From positions 1 through 40,322 of the IMG/VR virus record IMGVR_UViG_3300031972_003247: DNA of 40,322 bases, one strand, 5' to 3'. Positions 12,486 to 20,413 of the stretch are shown here, one piece after another. Position 1 is the first letter of the stretch. Every line of letters begins with the position of its first letter. This DNA is from a virus. Under the pieces are notes generated by a model that did not search any database, was not told the DNA's origin, and was given only the letters and a program-made list of their open reading frames with translations. The translations under genes and the position numbers were made by a program.

Positions 12486-14219
12486 TCACCGTCTCGACCG
12501 TCCCTGTCCACGGTTTGGACGGTTCCCGCTATTCAATAGGCCCCCTACGATGGTGCCCGCGAAGAAGCGTTCCTCGAACTCCCGGTTCAGCTTCTCGATG
12601 TGCTGGGCTTCGGACTTCTGGGTGTCCACGGCCATGTGCGCTTTCCAATATTCTGCGGCTTGGGCCAGCACGTCGATCCGGTCGTCGTGCTTCAAGGCTC
12701 CGCGCTGGGCGGTGATGCGGGTCATCTGATAGAGGCCGCGATAGCTGGCATCGGCTTTCAAATCCTCGCGGATCATCGCGATGTCCATCACCAGTCGGTG
12801 TTGCTTCATGATCGGTTCGAGTGATCCGATGATGCGCTTTTCCTTCTGTCCGCTGACCTTCACGCCTTCCAGTCGGCAGGGATGCTTGCGAGCGAGGACG
12901 GGCGCGAGAAGCTGACGGAACATGCCGTCACCCCAGTTGTCCTCGACCACCACGACATTGACCTTTTCGTCGCGTGCGATCTCGGCCAGCTTTTCGAGCG
13001 TGGCTTCCGAAGTGCCGTTGGAGAAGCCTCCCCATTTTCTGACGAAGATGCGGCCATGCAGGAACTTGGTGACGACGTAGGCTGTCTCGTCGGCGCCGGA
13101 ACCTGCGGGGTCGATGTGGAGCGCGGCTCCGGTGAAGGGCGCCCAATGCTCCGATGTCTTGAAGGGTCGATAGAACCTGTCGCCCGTGAAGCCCACGGCC
13201 GGGAGATCGCCGATCTGATATTCGGGCGAGGATGCGTAGGCGATGGAGACGGGCGCCTGTGCCGCGTCCACGTCCATGACGATCAGGTCGGAGAGTTTGA
13301 GCGGGTATCGCTCGGCATCGGACATGGCCGTGTCGAGCATCATGTGAAGCATGAACTCGGCTGACGTGCCGTCGAGTTCGGTGGCTTGCAGCTTGTGTTC
13401 GGTGAAGCGGTCGGGATCGACCGATGCGCCTCCGAGGATCGAGAAGCCCTTCGGTTCGCAGAGGGTCGGGTCTTTGGCGATGTCGCCAGTGATCATCGGC
13501 GCGAGCGTGGAGCCGTAGTTCGCGATCTTGTTCGGGAGGGGATAGCGGGCTGGCCAGACACGCACGTCGTAGCCGCGCTTGGACAGGTCGTTGTAGATCG
13601 ACTCTGCGGTCTGCGGGGTTCCGAGGTAGATGATCTCTGCGTCGGCGGTCGTCTTGAGAATCTTGCCGAACTCGGAGAGGCCCCGGCGCAGCTTGTCGCG
13701 CTGGTCCTCGGTGCCCGAGTTGTTCTGCTGCTCCACGTCATCAGGGATCAGGATGTCGGCGCGGTTGCCCGCGAGGCGCCCGCCGATGCCGAGGCAGGAC
13801 ACGGACGGCTGACGGTCGGGGAGGGCGGGTCCGACATCGAACGCCAGCGTGGACATCCGCTGACCCAGCTTGGGTCGCAGTTCGGCCCAGAGATCATCAC
13901 CGGCAGGGTGTTCGATGATCTGCTTGATGAGGTTGGCGTTGCCGATGGCACCCGCTTCGCCAGACGCGACGATCAGGACTTTCTTCTGAGGGTCGTTCCA
14001 GAGTTTCCAGACGGCGTAGGCGCACGTCAGGAAGGACTTGCCGACTCCGCGATAGGCTTCGACCACGCGGCGGTTGGGGCCGTGGGCGAGGTAGTCTGCG
14101 ATGTCGAGTTGGACGCGGGTGGGCGCCGGGAGATCGAGGACGTGCTTCCAGACGTGGCGCACGAAGATGTCGAAGCGCGACCGGAGAAGATCGCGGTAGG
14201 TCAGGTTTTCAGGGTTCAA
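12486..14219 (-). CDS. terL: Terminase large subunit (T7 gp19-like)
   Basis: This 577-aa ATPase-nuclease packages phage DNA into proheads. The ATPase domain has Walker A AYRGVGKS (55-62), matching the T7 RGIGKS form, and Walker B ADILIPDDVE (154-163). The coupling region is IIYLGTPQ (196-203). The nuclease domain shows Asp370 in HIDPAGSG, VVVVEDNWGDGMF (422-434) and HDDRID (511-516). Length is close to T7 gp19 (586 aa). It starts at a TTG (14219). No clear ribosome site is seen, and a short ATG-TGA mini-frame overlaps the start. It is the last late gene, as in T7. Confidence 0.95.
   Translation of the reverse strand: MNPENLTYRDLLRSRFDIFVRHVWKHVLDLPAPTRVQLDIADYLAHGPNRRVVEAYRGVGKSFLTCAYAVWKLWNDPQKKVLIVASGEAGAIGNANLIKQIIEHPAGDDLWAELRPKLGQRMSTLAFDVGPALPDRQPSVSCLGIGGRLAGNRADILIPDDVEQQNNSGTEDQRDKLRRGLSEFGKILKTTADAEIIYLGTPQTAESIYNDLSKRGYDVRVWPARYPLPNKIANYGSTLAPMITGDIAKDPTLCEPKGFSILGGASVDPDRFTEHKLQATELDGTSAEFMLHMMLDTAMSDAERYPLKLSDLIVMDVDAAQAPVSIAYASSPEYQIGDLPAVGFTGDRFYRPFKTSEHWAPFTGAALHIDPAGSGADETAYVVTKFLHGRIFVRKWGGFSNGTSEATLEKLAEIARDEKVNVVVVEDNWGDGMFRQLLAPVLARKHPCRLEGVKVSGQKEKRIIGSLEPIMKQHRLVMDIAMIREDLKADASYRGLYQMTRITAQRGALKHDDRIDVLAQAAEYWKAHMAVDTQKSEAQHIEKLNREFEERFFAGTIVGGLLNSGNRPNRGQGRSRR
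12488..12523. repeat. ACCGTC hairpin element, copy 3
   Basis: ACCGTCTCGACCGT (12488-12501) pairs with ACGGTTTGGACGGT (12510-12523) around an 8-nt loop, as at 11756. It overlaps the last codons of the convergent large terminase gene, so both transcripts would contain it. Confidence 0.65.
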
Positions 14220-14240
14220 TCAGACATGCGCGCACAGGCC

Positions 14241-14260
14241 CGCCCGCGATCACGCGGGCG
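14241..14260. other. 20-bp GC palindrome between terminase genes
   Basis: CGCCCGCG (14241-14248) and CGCGGGCG (14253-14260) form a perfect 8-bp stem with a 4-nt loop in the gap between the small and large terminase genes. There is no T-run. It could be an mRNA processing or stabilising hairpin. Confidence 0.5.
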
Positions 14261-14279
14261 AGGCTGGCTGCGGGGTGGG

Positions 14280-14555
14280 TTAGTGTTTTGCGGGAAGCGA
14301 GAGGGCTTCCATGTCGATGTCGAGTTCGCCCAGCTTGCCCGCGAGGTTTTCCATCTTGGGGGCGGTGGCTGGCGCGCTCACGCCGTTGGCGGCGAGGAAG
14401 CGAGCGGCTTGGGCGATTAGCTGCGGACTGACCGCATAGTCTGGATCATCGGGGTGGGCTTCGGCGCGGGCGATGGCCCGGTCCAATTCATCCATGATCG
14501 AGGACGCGACCAAACTGTGCATCTGGTCCAGCTTCGTTTCGGTGGCCCTGCTCAT
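14280..14555 (-). CDS. Terminase small subunit (T7 gp18-like)
   Basis: This 91-aa protein starts MSRATETKLDQMHSLVASSI. It is helical throughout, with the SPQLIAQAARFLAANGV segment typical of podovirus small terminases, which bind the DNA end and recruit the large subunit. It is close in length to T7 gp18 (89 aa). The start at 14555 overlaps the preceding gene's stop by ATGA. It sits directly before the large terminase, the conserved T7 order. Sequence similarity is by eye, so position carries much of the weight. Confidence 0.85.
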   Translation of the reverse strand: MSRATETKLDQMHSLVASSIMDELDRAIARAEAHPDDPDYAVSPQLIAQAARFLAANGVSAPATAPKMENLAGKLGELDIDMEALSLPAKH

Positions 14556-14788
14556 TTGACCACCATGTTGATGATGAAGGTGGCGACGGAGGCGACTGCG
14601 GCGGCGGCGCCGATGAGCCATGCCTTGCCGCGTTCGAGGGCGCGGAGGCGGTTATCGTGGTTGTCGAGTTCCTTTTTGACCTCGGCCTTTTGGTCGGCGA
14701 CGAGGGCGATCAGCGATGTGAGTTGGCCGTGGATACGGCCGAGCATGTATCTCAGATCGCCGTCGAGTTGGTGGTTTGGATCGTCCAT
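14552..14788 (-). CDS. Holin/XhlA-like single-TM protein (gp17.5 position)
   Basis: This 78-aa protein has a helical, charged coiled-coil region (residues 20-52, including QKAEVKKELDNHDNRLRALE) and one C-terminal membrane helix (about 55-76). That is the architecture of XhlA-type lysis accessory proteins. Its place between tail-fibre genes and the small terminase is where T7 keeps its holin, gene 17.5. I therefore infer a role in lysis timing. It overlaps the small terminase by 4 nt. A spanin or unrelated anchor is also possible. Confidence 0.6.
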   Translation of the reverse strand: MDDPNHQLDGDLRYMLGRIHGQLTSLIALVADQKAEVKKELDNHDNRLRALERGKAWLIGAAAAVASVATFIINMVVK

Positions 14789-14825
14789 TGATCCTTTCGT
14801 TCTGATTTGAGGGTGGTGGTGATGG

Positions 14826-15323
14826 TTAGCTAATGCCGCCCCCGATGGAGACGAACCACGTCACGGGAATGTCTATGTCGACCCCGTTGTAGGTGAAGCG
14901 GGCCGTGAATGAGCCTGACCAACTTCCGCTGAAGTTGTTGAAAGAGGTGTAGCCCGAGAGGCTGATGCCTACAGACGCGACCCCGTTGTTAGCCAGCACG
15001 ACAGGCGTTGCCGAGGTGTTGGTCATACCGAGAGGGGGCGTGGAAGACAGGCTGAGATAGCTTGTGGTTATCCCGGTGGAGGGGGTGCAGGTGCCACTTG
15101 TCGAAGGCCCTCCAAAATAGGAAGTGCCGAACATGTTCTCTGTGCTGAACATATAGGAGGAGCCGGGGATGCTCACGCTGAACGCGCTCAAGCCGACGAG
15201 ATCGGCCGACGTGAACGCGGAGCCGATGCCAGCGACGGCGGCAAGCTCGGCGGAAGAGAATGGGAAGCCGAGGCTCCATTCCGATTCCAGATCGCCTGAC
15301 GTGAAGGTCGAGCCGATGGTCAT
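14826..15323 (-). CDS. Virion/tail-associated protein, Ser/Thr-Gly rich
   Basis: This 165-aa protein is rich in Ser, Thr, Gly and Phe, with very few charged residues. It contains repeated short motifs (GSTFTSGDLE, IGSAFTSADL) near the N-terminus and a beta-rich C-terminus (FTARFTYNGVDIDIPVTWFV). It overlaps the long fibre gene by 4 nt, so it is probably a fibre-associated or decoration protein. No family is recognised. Confidence 0.65.
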   Translation of the reverse strand: MTIGSTFTSGDLESEWSLGFPFSSAELAAVAGIGSAFTSADLVGLSAFSVSIPGSSYMFSTENMFGTSYFGGPSTSGTCTPSTGITTSYLSLSSTPPLGMTNTSATPVVLANNGVASVGISLSGYTSFNNFSGSWSGSFTARFTYNGVDIDIPVTWFVSIGGGIS

Positions 15324-17452
15324 AGGCCAGCCTCCGCGAGACGGACCCGAAGGTCTTTCACTTCGGCGAGCAGCGCGTAGAGTGTCACCCGGTCATTGAC
15401 CGCCAGTTCCTTGAAGCCTTGCTCGTTCTCTTCGTCGGCTTCGATCACGGCGAAGGGTGCGACACCCTTCTGCATTTCCTGTGCAATTGGACCCCACTCG
15501 AAGCGTCCGTTTTTCCAGTAGGAATAGACGTTCGTGCCGTCGATGAAACGGGCGTGGTCGGTGAGCGGGAGGATGTCAGTCTTCAGCCGTTCGTCCGACG
15601 TGATGCTGAAGTCCGGCATCTGGACGGTGTTGTAGAAATAGACCCTGCGGTTGCCATAGAAATAGGCGACGGCTTGGCCCGCTCCCGTCTGGAAATAGAA
15701 GTTGCCCGTGGTGCTGTTGGCCGCGCGGAAATAAACGTGGCCATCGTCGTGCAGGTAGAACCGATTGTTGCCACGGCTATCCTGCTGCCACGATTGCCAC
15801 GTCGAGAGATTGAAGGTTTGAAGACTCCCCTCGTGCCAGACCTTGCTGGCGCCGAGTAGCAGATCGTTGCCAGCGAACCGGGCGCGCTCGACCCCGTTGA
15901 TGGTCAGTCCGATGATGCCGTTGGATACGCTGTAAAATCCCGAGTTGCTGTCATTGGCGAAGCTAATGGTAGGGGCCGACACCGTTCCGTCCGCTGCGAG
16001 CAGCTTGGTCGGGTCGAGGCTGGTTGCGTCCCAGACGTAGCCCCTGCCATTTAGGTAGATGCGGGCGGCTCCGCCCGTCCCTCCGGTCTTGCCCAACACC
16101 AGTTGGCTGTCCACGCCATCCCAATACAGTCGGAGGCGCGACCCCTCGTCGTAAGCCGATCCATACGGATACATTTCGAAGTAGCCGTTGTTGTGGGTCA
16201 GGTTGGCGCGCACCTGACCCGAGCCGAAATTGGCGCCCGACAGGCTGGCCTTGGCGTCCAAGGCCGATTGCAGACCACTGACATCCCCGATGCCATGGAC
16301 GTGGCCCGAGTAGCTGACCTCGCGCCACGGTGACATGGCTGCCGCGCTGGTGCCGGATCGGACGTAGGATCGGCCATCGTGATAGGTCGTATAGCGTTGA
16401 ACCATCCACGAACTGACGAGGCCATAGACCTCCAGAGTGCCCGCACCATAATCAGCGGTCGGGTAGTGTCGGGCCGCCGTCGCGTTGACGTTCAAGTTCT
16501 GCTGGTAAACGCCCGTCGTGGACACCGTGTTCAGATCAGTGGTGCCCAACAGCCCTCGGTATTCGATTCCGGTGAAGCCCGTGATCTCGTTCCACGAGTG
16601 CCCATGCGCGGAGGCCGGGAACGACGACGGCTTGCCGGTGATGGAGGTCCATTCCGGGGTCAGGTCAGCGAGGACCGTGTAGCTGGCCGAAGAGGTCTTG
16701 GACCCTACGCCGCCATAGACACGACGATAGCCGTCCGTGGTGGTGACGATGGAGCCTTGGCCAATCTCGTCCTGCTGCTGCTGCGTCAGGTCAGAAAGAT
16801 CGCCCGAGGACGCGAACTGTAGCTGGCTTGGCAGGACCGGGATGCGGTCTGGCGCCAGCACGCCAACGATCCGATCCGCGTCGAGCGTGTCGGTCTTTCG
16901 ATCATAGTTCGCCGGGTTGAAGGTCTGTGCGGCGGCGGCGGAAGCTGCTGCATTCGACGCGGCGCCCGTAGCTTCTGATGCAGCCTCAACGGCCTCTTCC
17001 CGAAGCTGCTCCACCACGATCCTGTCGGCCGTGGTGTTTGCCCCCATACCTTCGGCGAGTTCAGCCCAATAGCGAGCGTTCGCCTCGTGATTGCCCGCGA
17101 AGCTACGGTGCTGTTTGGCGAGGTTTCGGGCCGCGATGGATGCTGCTTCGTGCGCCGCTGCGAGGTCGGCCTTCGTGGTGGCCGTCTGCGCCGACAGGTC
17201 GGCTGCTTCTGCATAGACACCAGCGTTGGCCATGGCCGTGACCGCTGCTGCGGCCGGGCCTTCTACCATGTCGGCGAAGTGCGCGGGGGAGGGCACAAGG
17301 GTTTCTCGCCCGAGCGCATCCACGAGCGGATAACGCCCATCATTATTCGGCCCGCCATTGGCGGACCCGCCCAACCAATTGCGAAGCTGGGCTTCGCGTT
17401 GGTTCCAAGTCTGGATCAGTTCAGTGATCTGCTGGGCGACCGAGCCGGTCAC
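15320..17452 (-). CDS. Tail fibre/spike with pyocin-knob and S74 chaperone domain
   Basis: This 710-aa protein is likely a host-recognition fibre. The N-terminal 190 residues are coiled-coil-like and alanine-rich. A pyocin-knob-like module follows at roughly 295-385 (TTDLNTVSTTGVYQQN and YTTYHDGRSYVRSG). The C-terminus (about 617-710) is a peptidase S74 intramolecular chaperone: ITSDERLKTDI with the Ser619-Asp620 site, then GPIAQEM and a terminal helix with AEVKDLRVRL. This family trimerises fibres and then cleaves itself off. The start is a GTG at 17452 and the gene overlaps the downstream one by ATGA. Confidence 0.88.
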   Translation of the reverse strand: MTGSVAQQITELIQTWNQREAQLRNWLGGSANGGPNNDGRYPLVDALGRETLVPSPAHFADMVEGPAAAAVTAMANAGVYAEAADLSAQTATTKADLAAAHEAASIAARNLAKQHRSFAGNHEANARYWAELAEGMGANTTADRIVVEQLREEAVEAASEATGAASNAAASAAAAQTFNPANYDRKTDTLDADRIVGVLAPDRIPVLPSQLQFASSGDLSDLTQQQQDEIGQGSIVTTTDGYRRVYGGVGSKTSSASYTVLADLTPEWTSITGKPSSFPASAHGHSWNEITGFTGIEYRGLLGTTDLNTVSTTGVYQQNLNVNATAARHYPTADYGAGTLEVYGLVSSWMVQRYTTYHDGRSYVRSGTSAAAMSPWREVSYSGHVHGIGDVSGLQSALDAKASLSGANFGSGQVRANLTHNNGYFEMYPYGSAYDEGSRLRLYWDGVDSQLVLGKTGGTGGAARIYLNGRGYVWDATSLDPTKLLAADGTVSAPTISFANDSNSGFYSVSNGIIGLTINGVERARFAGNDLLLGASKVWHEGSLQTFNLSTWQSWQQDSRGNNRFYLHDDGHVYFRAANSTTGNFYFQTGAGQAVAYFYGNRRVYFYNTVQMPDFSITSDERLKTDILPLTDHARFIDGTNVYSYWKNGRFEWGPIAQEMQKGVAPFAVIEADEENEQGFKELAVNDRVTLYALLAEVKDLRVRLAEAGL

Positions 17453-17464
17453 GTCAGGCAGGGC

Positions 17465-17665
17465 TTAGTCCGCCTTCGGTTCCGTGTCGGTGGAGGCCGC
17501 TTCCTTGGCGACCTGATCGGCCAGCTTCATCCCCTCGACCATGGCGCGGATGACGGCGAGCCGCTTATCCACGTCGGTGAGTTGATCTTGAAGCTGGGCC
17601 TTGGTCGCGAGGATGGCGACCTCTTGTTGGTGAAGTTGTTGAATGACGGAGTGAGAAGTTTGCAT
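17465..17665 (-). CDS. 66-aa coiled-coil protein between fibre genes
   Basis: The product begins MQTSHSVIQQLHQQEVAILA and is one continuous predicted coiled coil to about residue 55, with an acidic tail. It lies between two tail-protein genes with short spacers, so it is co-transcribed with them. It could be a small fibre-assembly or connector protein. No family is recognised. The start at 17665 is taken at the short frame, because a longer reading would overlap the upstream confident gene completely. Confidence 0.6.
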   Translation of the reverse strand: MQTSHSVIQQLHQQEVAILATKAQLQDQLTDVDKRLAVIRAMVEGMKLADQVAKEAASTDTEPKAD

Positions 17666-17696
17666 AGAGTCCTTGGAAAAGGTTGGAGTTAGTTGG

Positions 17697-18461
17697 TCAG
17701 TAGCCGGTGACATCCACGATCCAGTGCATGAGATCGCCATCGGTGTTGACGGTATCGGGGGTGGATTCCGCGTGGAGATATGAGCCGCTCTCGAACCGAT
17801 ACATGCCCGCCGCCGCCGTGGTGGCTCCCACGTTCGCCGCTGAGTGGTAGCTGTTGAGGTCCATGAACTTGAAACCGGGGGGGACGTTGCCGGGGGTGCG
17901 GCGTGCGTCGATCTGTGTGCCAGCGAAGTAGAACGTCCCCTGCACGGCGGCATAAACCCGGCCAGCCGGGACCGGGATGCTCTCGGTGTAGCCAAACATG
18001 CCCAGTCCGCCCGAGTTCAAGAACTGGGTGTCAGTGGGGGGCGTGATGTTGATCACATCCACCACCCGGAGCGTTTTCATGTTGGAGTCCCACGCCAGCG
18101 TTCCATCGGCTTTGAACACCTGCAACCCGAAGCCGGTGTTGATGCCTTGGCCCACGGCGGCATTGTCGAAAACCCAATAGTTCATCGTGAAGTCCGAAGA
18201 GGACTGCGCGCGGAATTGGAACGTGCGCGTCGAGCCGCTAACCTGAACGCCGTGCATGGCGATGGCCGCTGGCCCGTTGAACGCCACGATGGGGTTCTGT
18301 GCGCCGGTGACGGTGACAGAGCCGATCCGCATCGGATTTGGGTGCGGGTCGGTATCGTAGATCATGTTGACCGAACCCTTTTGGCGAAGGGCGAACCCGG
18401 CATAGTCTTGGTCGATCTGGACGGTATTGCCGTCGTTGAAGCTTTGGAAACCCGCAGTCAT
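17697..18461 (-). CDS. Tail-associated structural protein
   Basis: This 254-aa, beta-rich protein starts MTAGFQSFNDGNTVQIDQDY. The same N-terminal pattern (M-x-AGFQ-x-F-x-D) opens the next upstream protein, indicating a shared attachment segment. The C-terminal part has repeated Gly/Ala/Ser-rich strands typical of phage surface proteins. It lies in the tail-fibre cluster. Similar small proteins in phages are annotated only as hypothetical virion or tail proteins; I infer a receptor-binding or fibre-cap role. Confidence 0.65.
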   Translation of the reverse strand: MTAGFQSFNDGNTVQIDQDYAGFALRQKGSVNMIYDTDPHPNPMRIGSVTVTGAQNPIVAFNGPAAIAMHGVQVSGSTRTFQFRAQSSSDFTMNYWVFDNAAVGQGINTGFGLQVFKADGTLAWDSNMKTLRVVDVINITPPTDTQFLNSGGLGMFGYTESIPVPAGRVYAAVQGTFYFAGTQIDARRTPGNVPPGFKFMDLNSYHSAANVGATTAAAGMYRFESGSYLHAESTPDTVNTDGDLMHWIVDVTGY

Positions 18462-18475
18462 TCCATATTTATCGG

Positions 18476-18763
18476 TCAGTAAATGCCGTAAACTATGTCG
18501 TGATCTGTGTTGTAGGACGCGCCGCTATTGTTGAACGTCCACGAGAGCGTGTTTCCAGATACCGTGATCTTGGGTGCGAACACGGTCCAGCTACCGCCCT
18601 TGGGAATGGCGCTCCAAAACGGCTCCCCTTTGGAGAACGCTGCGTTGGTGACTGACCCGTTCGATTTCCCCGTGGTCACAACATTGATGACCGTAGCCAC
18701 GCGGGTGGACGTATCGAGATCGACCGCGCCGGAATCGTCGAAAGTCTGGAAACCGGCTGGCAT
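18476..18763 (-). CDS. Small tail-associated protein sharing N-terminus with its neighbour
   Basis: This 95-aa protein begins MPAGFQTFDDSGAVDLDTST, clearly related at its N-terminus to the 254-aa protein downstream, and has a beta-rich body. Its ATG overlaps the stop of the tail-fibre gene by one base (TAATG). The shared N-terminal segment may be a docking motif for the tail. Function is inferred from position. Confidence 0.65.
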   Translation of the reverse strand: MPAGFQTFDDSGAVDLDTSTRVATVINVVTTGKSNGSVTNAAFSKGEPFWSAIPKGGSWTVFAPKITVSGNTLSWTFNNSGASYNTDHDIVYGIY

Positions 18764-20331
18764 TACCAGCGTCCCCAGCGAACACGGAGGGTTCCCGCGC
18801 TGTCATAGACGCGGCCCCCGTTGTGGTCGATTTCGGTGCGTTCGCCGGATGAGCCTGACCGCCAAACCGCGTTGCGGAAATAGACGGTGTTGCCGCTCAC
18901 GGTGAACGGCGACACGGACGATGATCCGTTGGAGACACGGAACACGTCAGCCTGAACGTCGAACGTGGAAGTCACGCCGTCATTGCCGCTGACCCAGCCA
19001 CTGATCTTGCCGTTCACGTTGAAGGCCAGACCCGCGATGGCAGACACATCGCCGTTGAGGTTGGCGGCGGCTTGCTGGATTTCGGTGATCGAGACGTTCT
19101 GATCGCCGATCTGGGACTGAACGGTGCTCAAGGTTCCAGACAATGCGCCGAACTGTGTGGTGCGGGCGGTCTGTTCCGTGACGACGGCGGCGGCTGCTGC
19201 GTCGGTAGCGGCTTCGATGCCCGACAGGCGGGTGGCGAACGTCTGACCGCCACCAACCTGCACCTTGTTCATGTCGAGGATGAAGGCGGTCCCGGCGCCG
19301 TTCTTGGCGCCCATGATCGCGATGGTTTCGGCTATCGCTTCGTCCGCGTTGGCGCGGACTGTGGCTTCGTTCTCGACGGCGGCTTCGACATCACCGACGA
19401 GAGCAGCGAGGGCTTGGCGGGCACTGGCCTCTGCGGAGATCGCATCGGCGCGAGCCTGTGCTTCGTCCACCACGGCGGCTTCATTGCCCTCGACGCGGAC
19501 CCCGAGGGTGTCCAGCGTCGAGGTGACGGCTTCAAGGGCGTTGGCCCGAGCCGTGGCTTCCTGCTGGATCAGCGCGAGCGCGTTGTCTGTCTCGGCGTAG
19601 ATCGCCGAATACCGCTGGCCCAACGATTCCGTGGGCGACACCATCACCGAGTCCATGTCGAGGATGAAGGCGGTGTTGCCCGAGTTCACGGCGCCGATCA
19701 GCGCGATGCGGTCAGCCAAGGCGGTGTCGCCTTCGATCCGCGCATCCACCTCGTCTTGGATGACGGTGGCGATGCCAGCACCATCACCGATCTCTGCGAG
19801 CGCATCGACCACGCTCGTGAGCGTGTCCATGCGAAGGGCCTGTGACGTGATGACGGAGGCGTTCAGGTCGATGCTGGTGAGCGCATCGCGGAAGCGGTTC
19901 AGGAGGTCGTCGCCGAGTTCTGAAATGCGAAGCAGTTCGTCAACGAGCGAAGCCGGGTCAGTGACTACCCCGAGGTTGTCGCCGAGCCTGACGCGGGCCG
20001 TGTTGAGCGACTGATTGTAGAGGTCATCGAGTTCCTGCCAGCCGTAGAGAAGCTGACGGATCGCGCGGTTCTGTTCCTCCGCTGTGAGGATCGAACCGTT
20101 CTGGAATGTGACGGCGGGGGCATCGAGCGGTGTGCGCCGCCGGATGACGACGGCCGTGCCTTCGGGCACGTCGAACAAGAGGCGGATGCGGCTCTCGCTG
20201 ACCCACTCAAAGTCGCGCTGGCCACCGTTGACGGTGACGATGACATGCGAGCGTTCGAGGTAGGGGAAAGAGAAGTCGAACTCGCGCTGCCCTGCGGCGG
20301 CGAAGTAGGCGATATTTGAGGCGTAAGACAT
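18763..20331 (-). CDS. Tail fibre protein with T7 gp17-like N-terminus
   Basis: The N-terminal 130 residues match the T7 gp17 tail-attachment domain: REFDFSFPYLERSHV, VTVNGG, RIRLLFDVPEGTAVVIRRRT, then GSILTAEEQNRAIRQLLYG. The middle (about 170-430) is a long coiled-coil shaft with a duplicated unit (residues 212-250 and 340-378, both containing TAFILDM). The C-terminus (about 440-522) resembles the beta-rich end of J/DUF1983-type tail proteins. At 522 aa it is near the T7 gp17 length (553). It is separated from the internal virion protein by an intrinsic terminator, so it may have its own promoter. Confidence 0.88.
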   Translation of the reverse strand: MSYASNIAYFAAAGQREFDFSFPYLERSHVIVTVNGGQRDFEWVSESRIRLLFDVPEGTAVVIRRRTPLDAPAVTFQNGSILTAEEQNRAIRQLLYGWQELDDLYNQSLNTARVRLGDNLGVVTDPASLVDELLRISELGDDLLNRFRDALTSIDLNASVITSQALRMDTLTSVVDALAEIGDGAGIATVIQDEVDARIEGDTALADRIALIGAVNSGNTAFILDMDSVMVSPTESLGQRYSAIYAETDNALALIQQEATARANALEAVTSTLDTLGVRVEGNEAAVVDEAQARADAISAEASARQALAALVGDVEAAVENEATVRANADEAIAETIAIMGAKNGAGTAFILDMNKVQVGGGQTFATRLSGIEAATDAAAAAVVTEQTARTTQFGALSGTLSTVQSQIGDQNVSITEIQQAAANLNGDVSAIAGLAFNVNGKISGWVSGNDGVTSTFDVQADVFRVSNGSSSVSPFTVSGNTVYFRNAVWRSGSSGERTEIDHNGGRVYDSAGTLRVRWGRW

Positions 20332-20350
20332 TCATCCTTTCATCAACCCA

Positions 20351-20385
20351 CGCCAAAAGCCCCGACCGTCAGGGACGGCCGGGGC
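20351..20385 (-). terminator. Intrinsic terminator upstream of tail fibre gene
   Basis: On the minus strand GCCCCG-CCGTC pairs with GACGG-CGGGGC (20385-20359) with one internal mismatch and a 3-nt loop, followed by four T residues (20358-20355). It lies between the gp16-like stop and the gp17-like start and would limit transcription into the fibre cluster. Confidence 0.8.
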
Positions 20386-20413
20386 GATCAGGGGGACTGT
20401 GGATAGAGGGTGG

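Noticed and set aside
14241-14260. GC palindrome as a terminator
   Set aside because: It lacks a T-run on both strands and lies between two genes that must be co-expressed.
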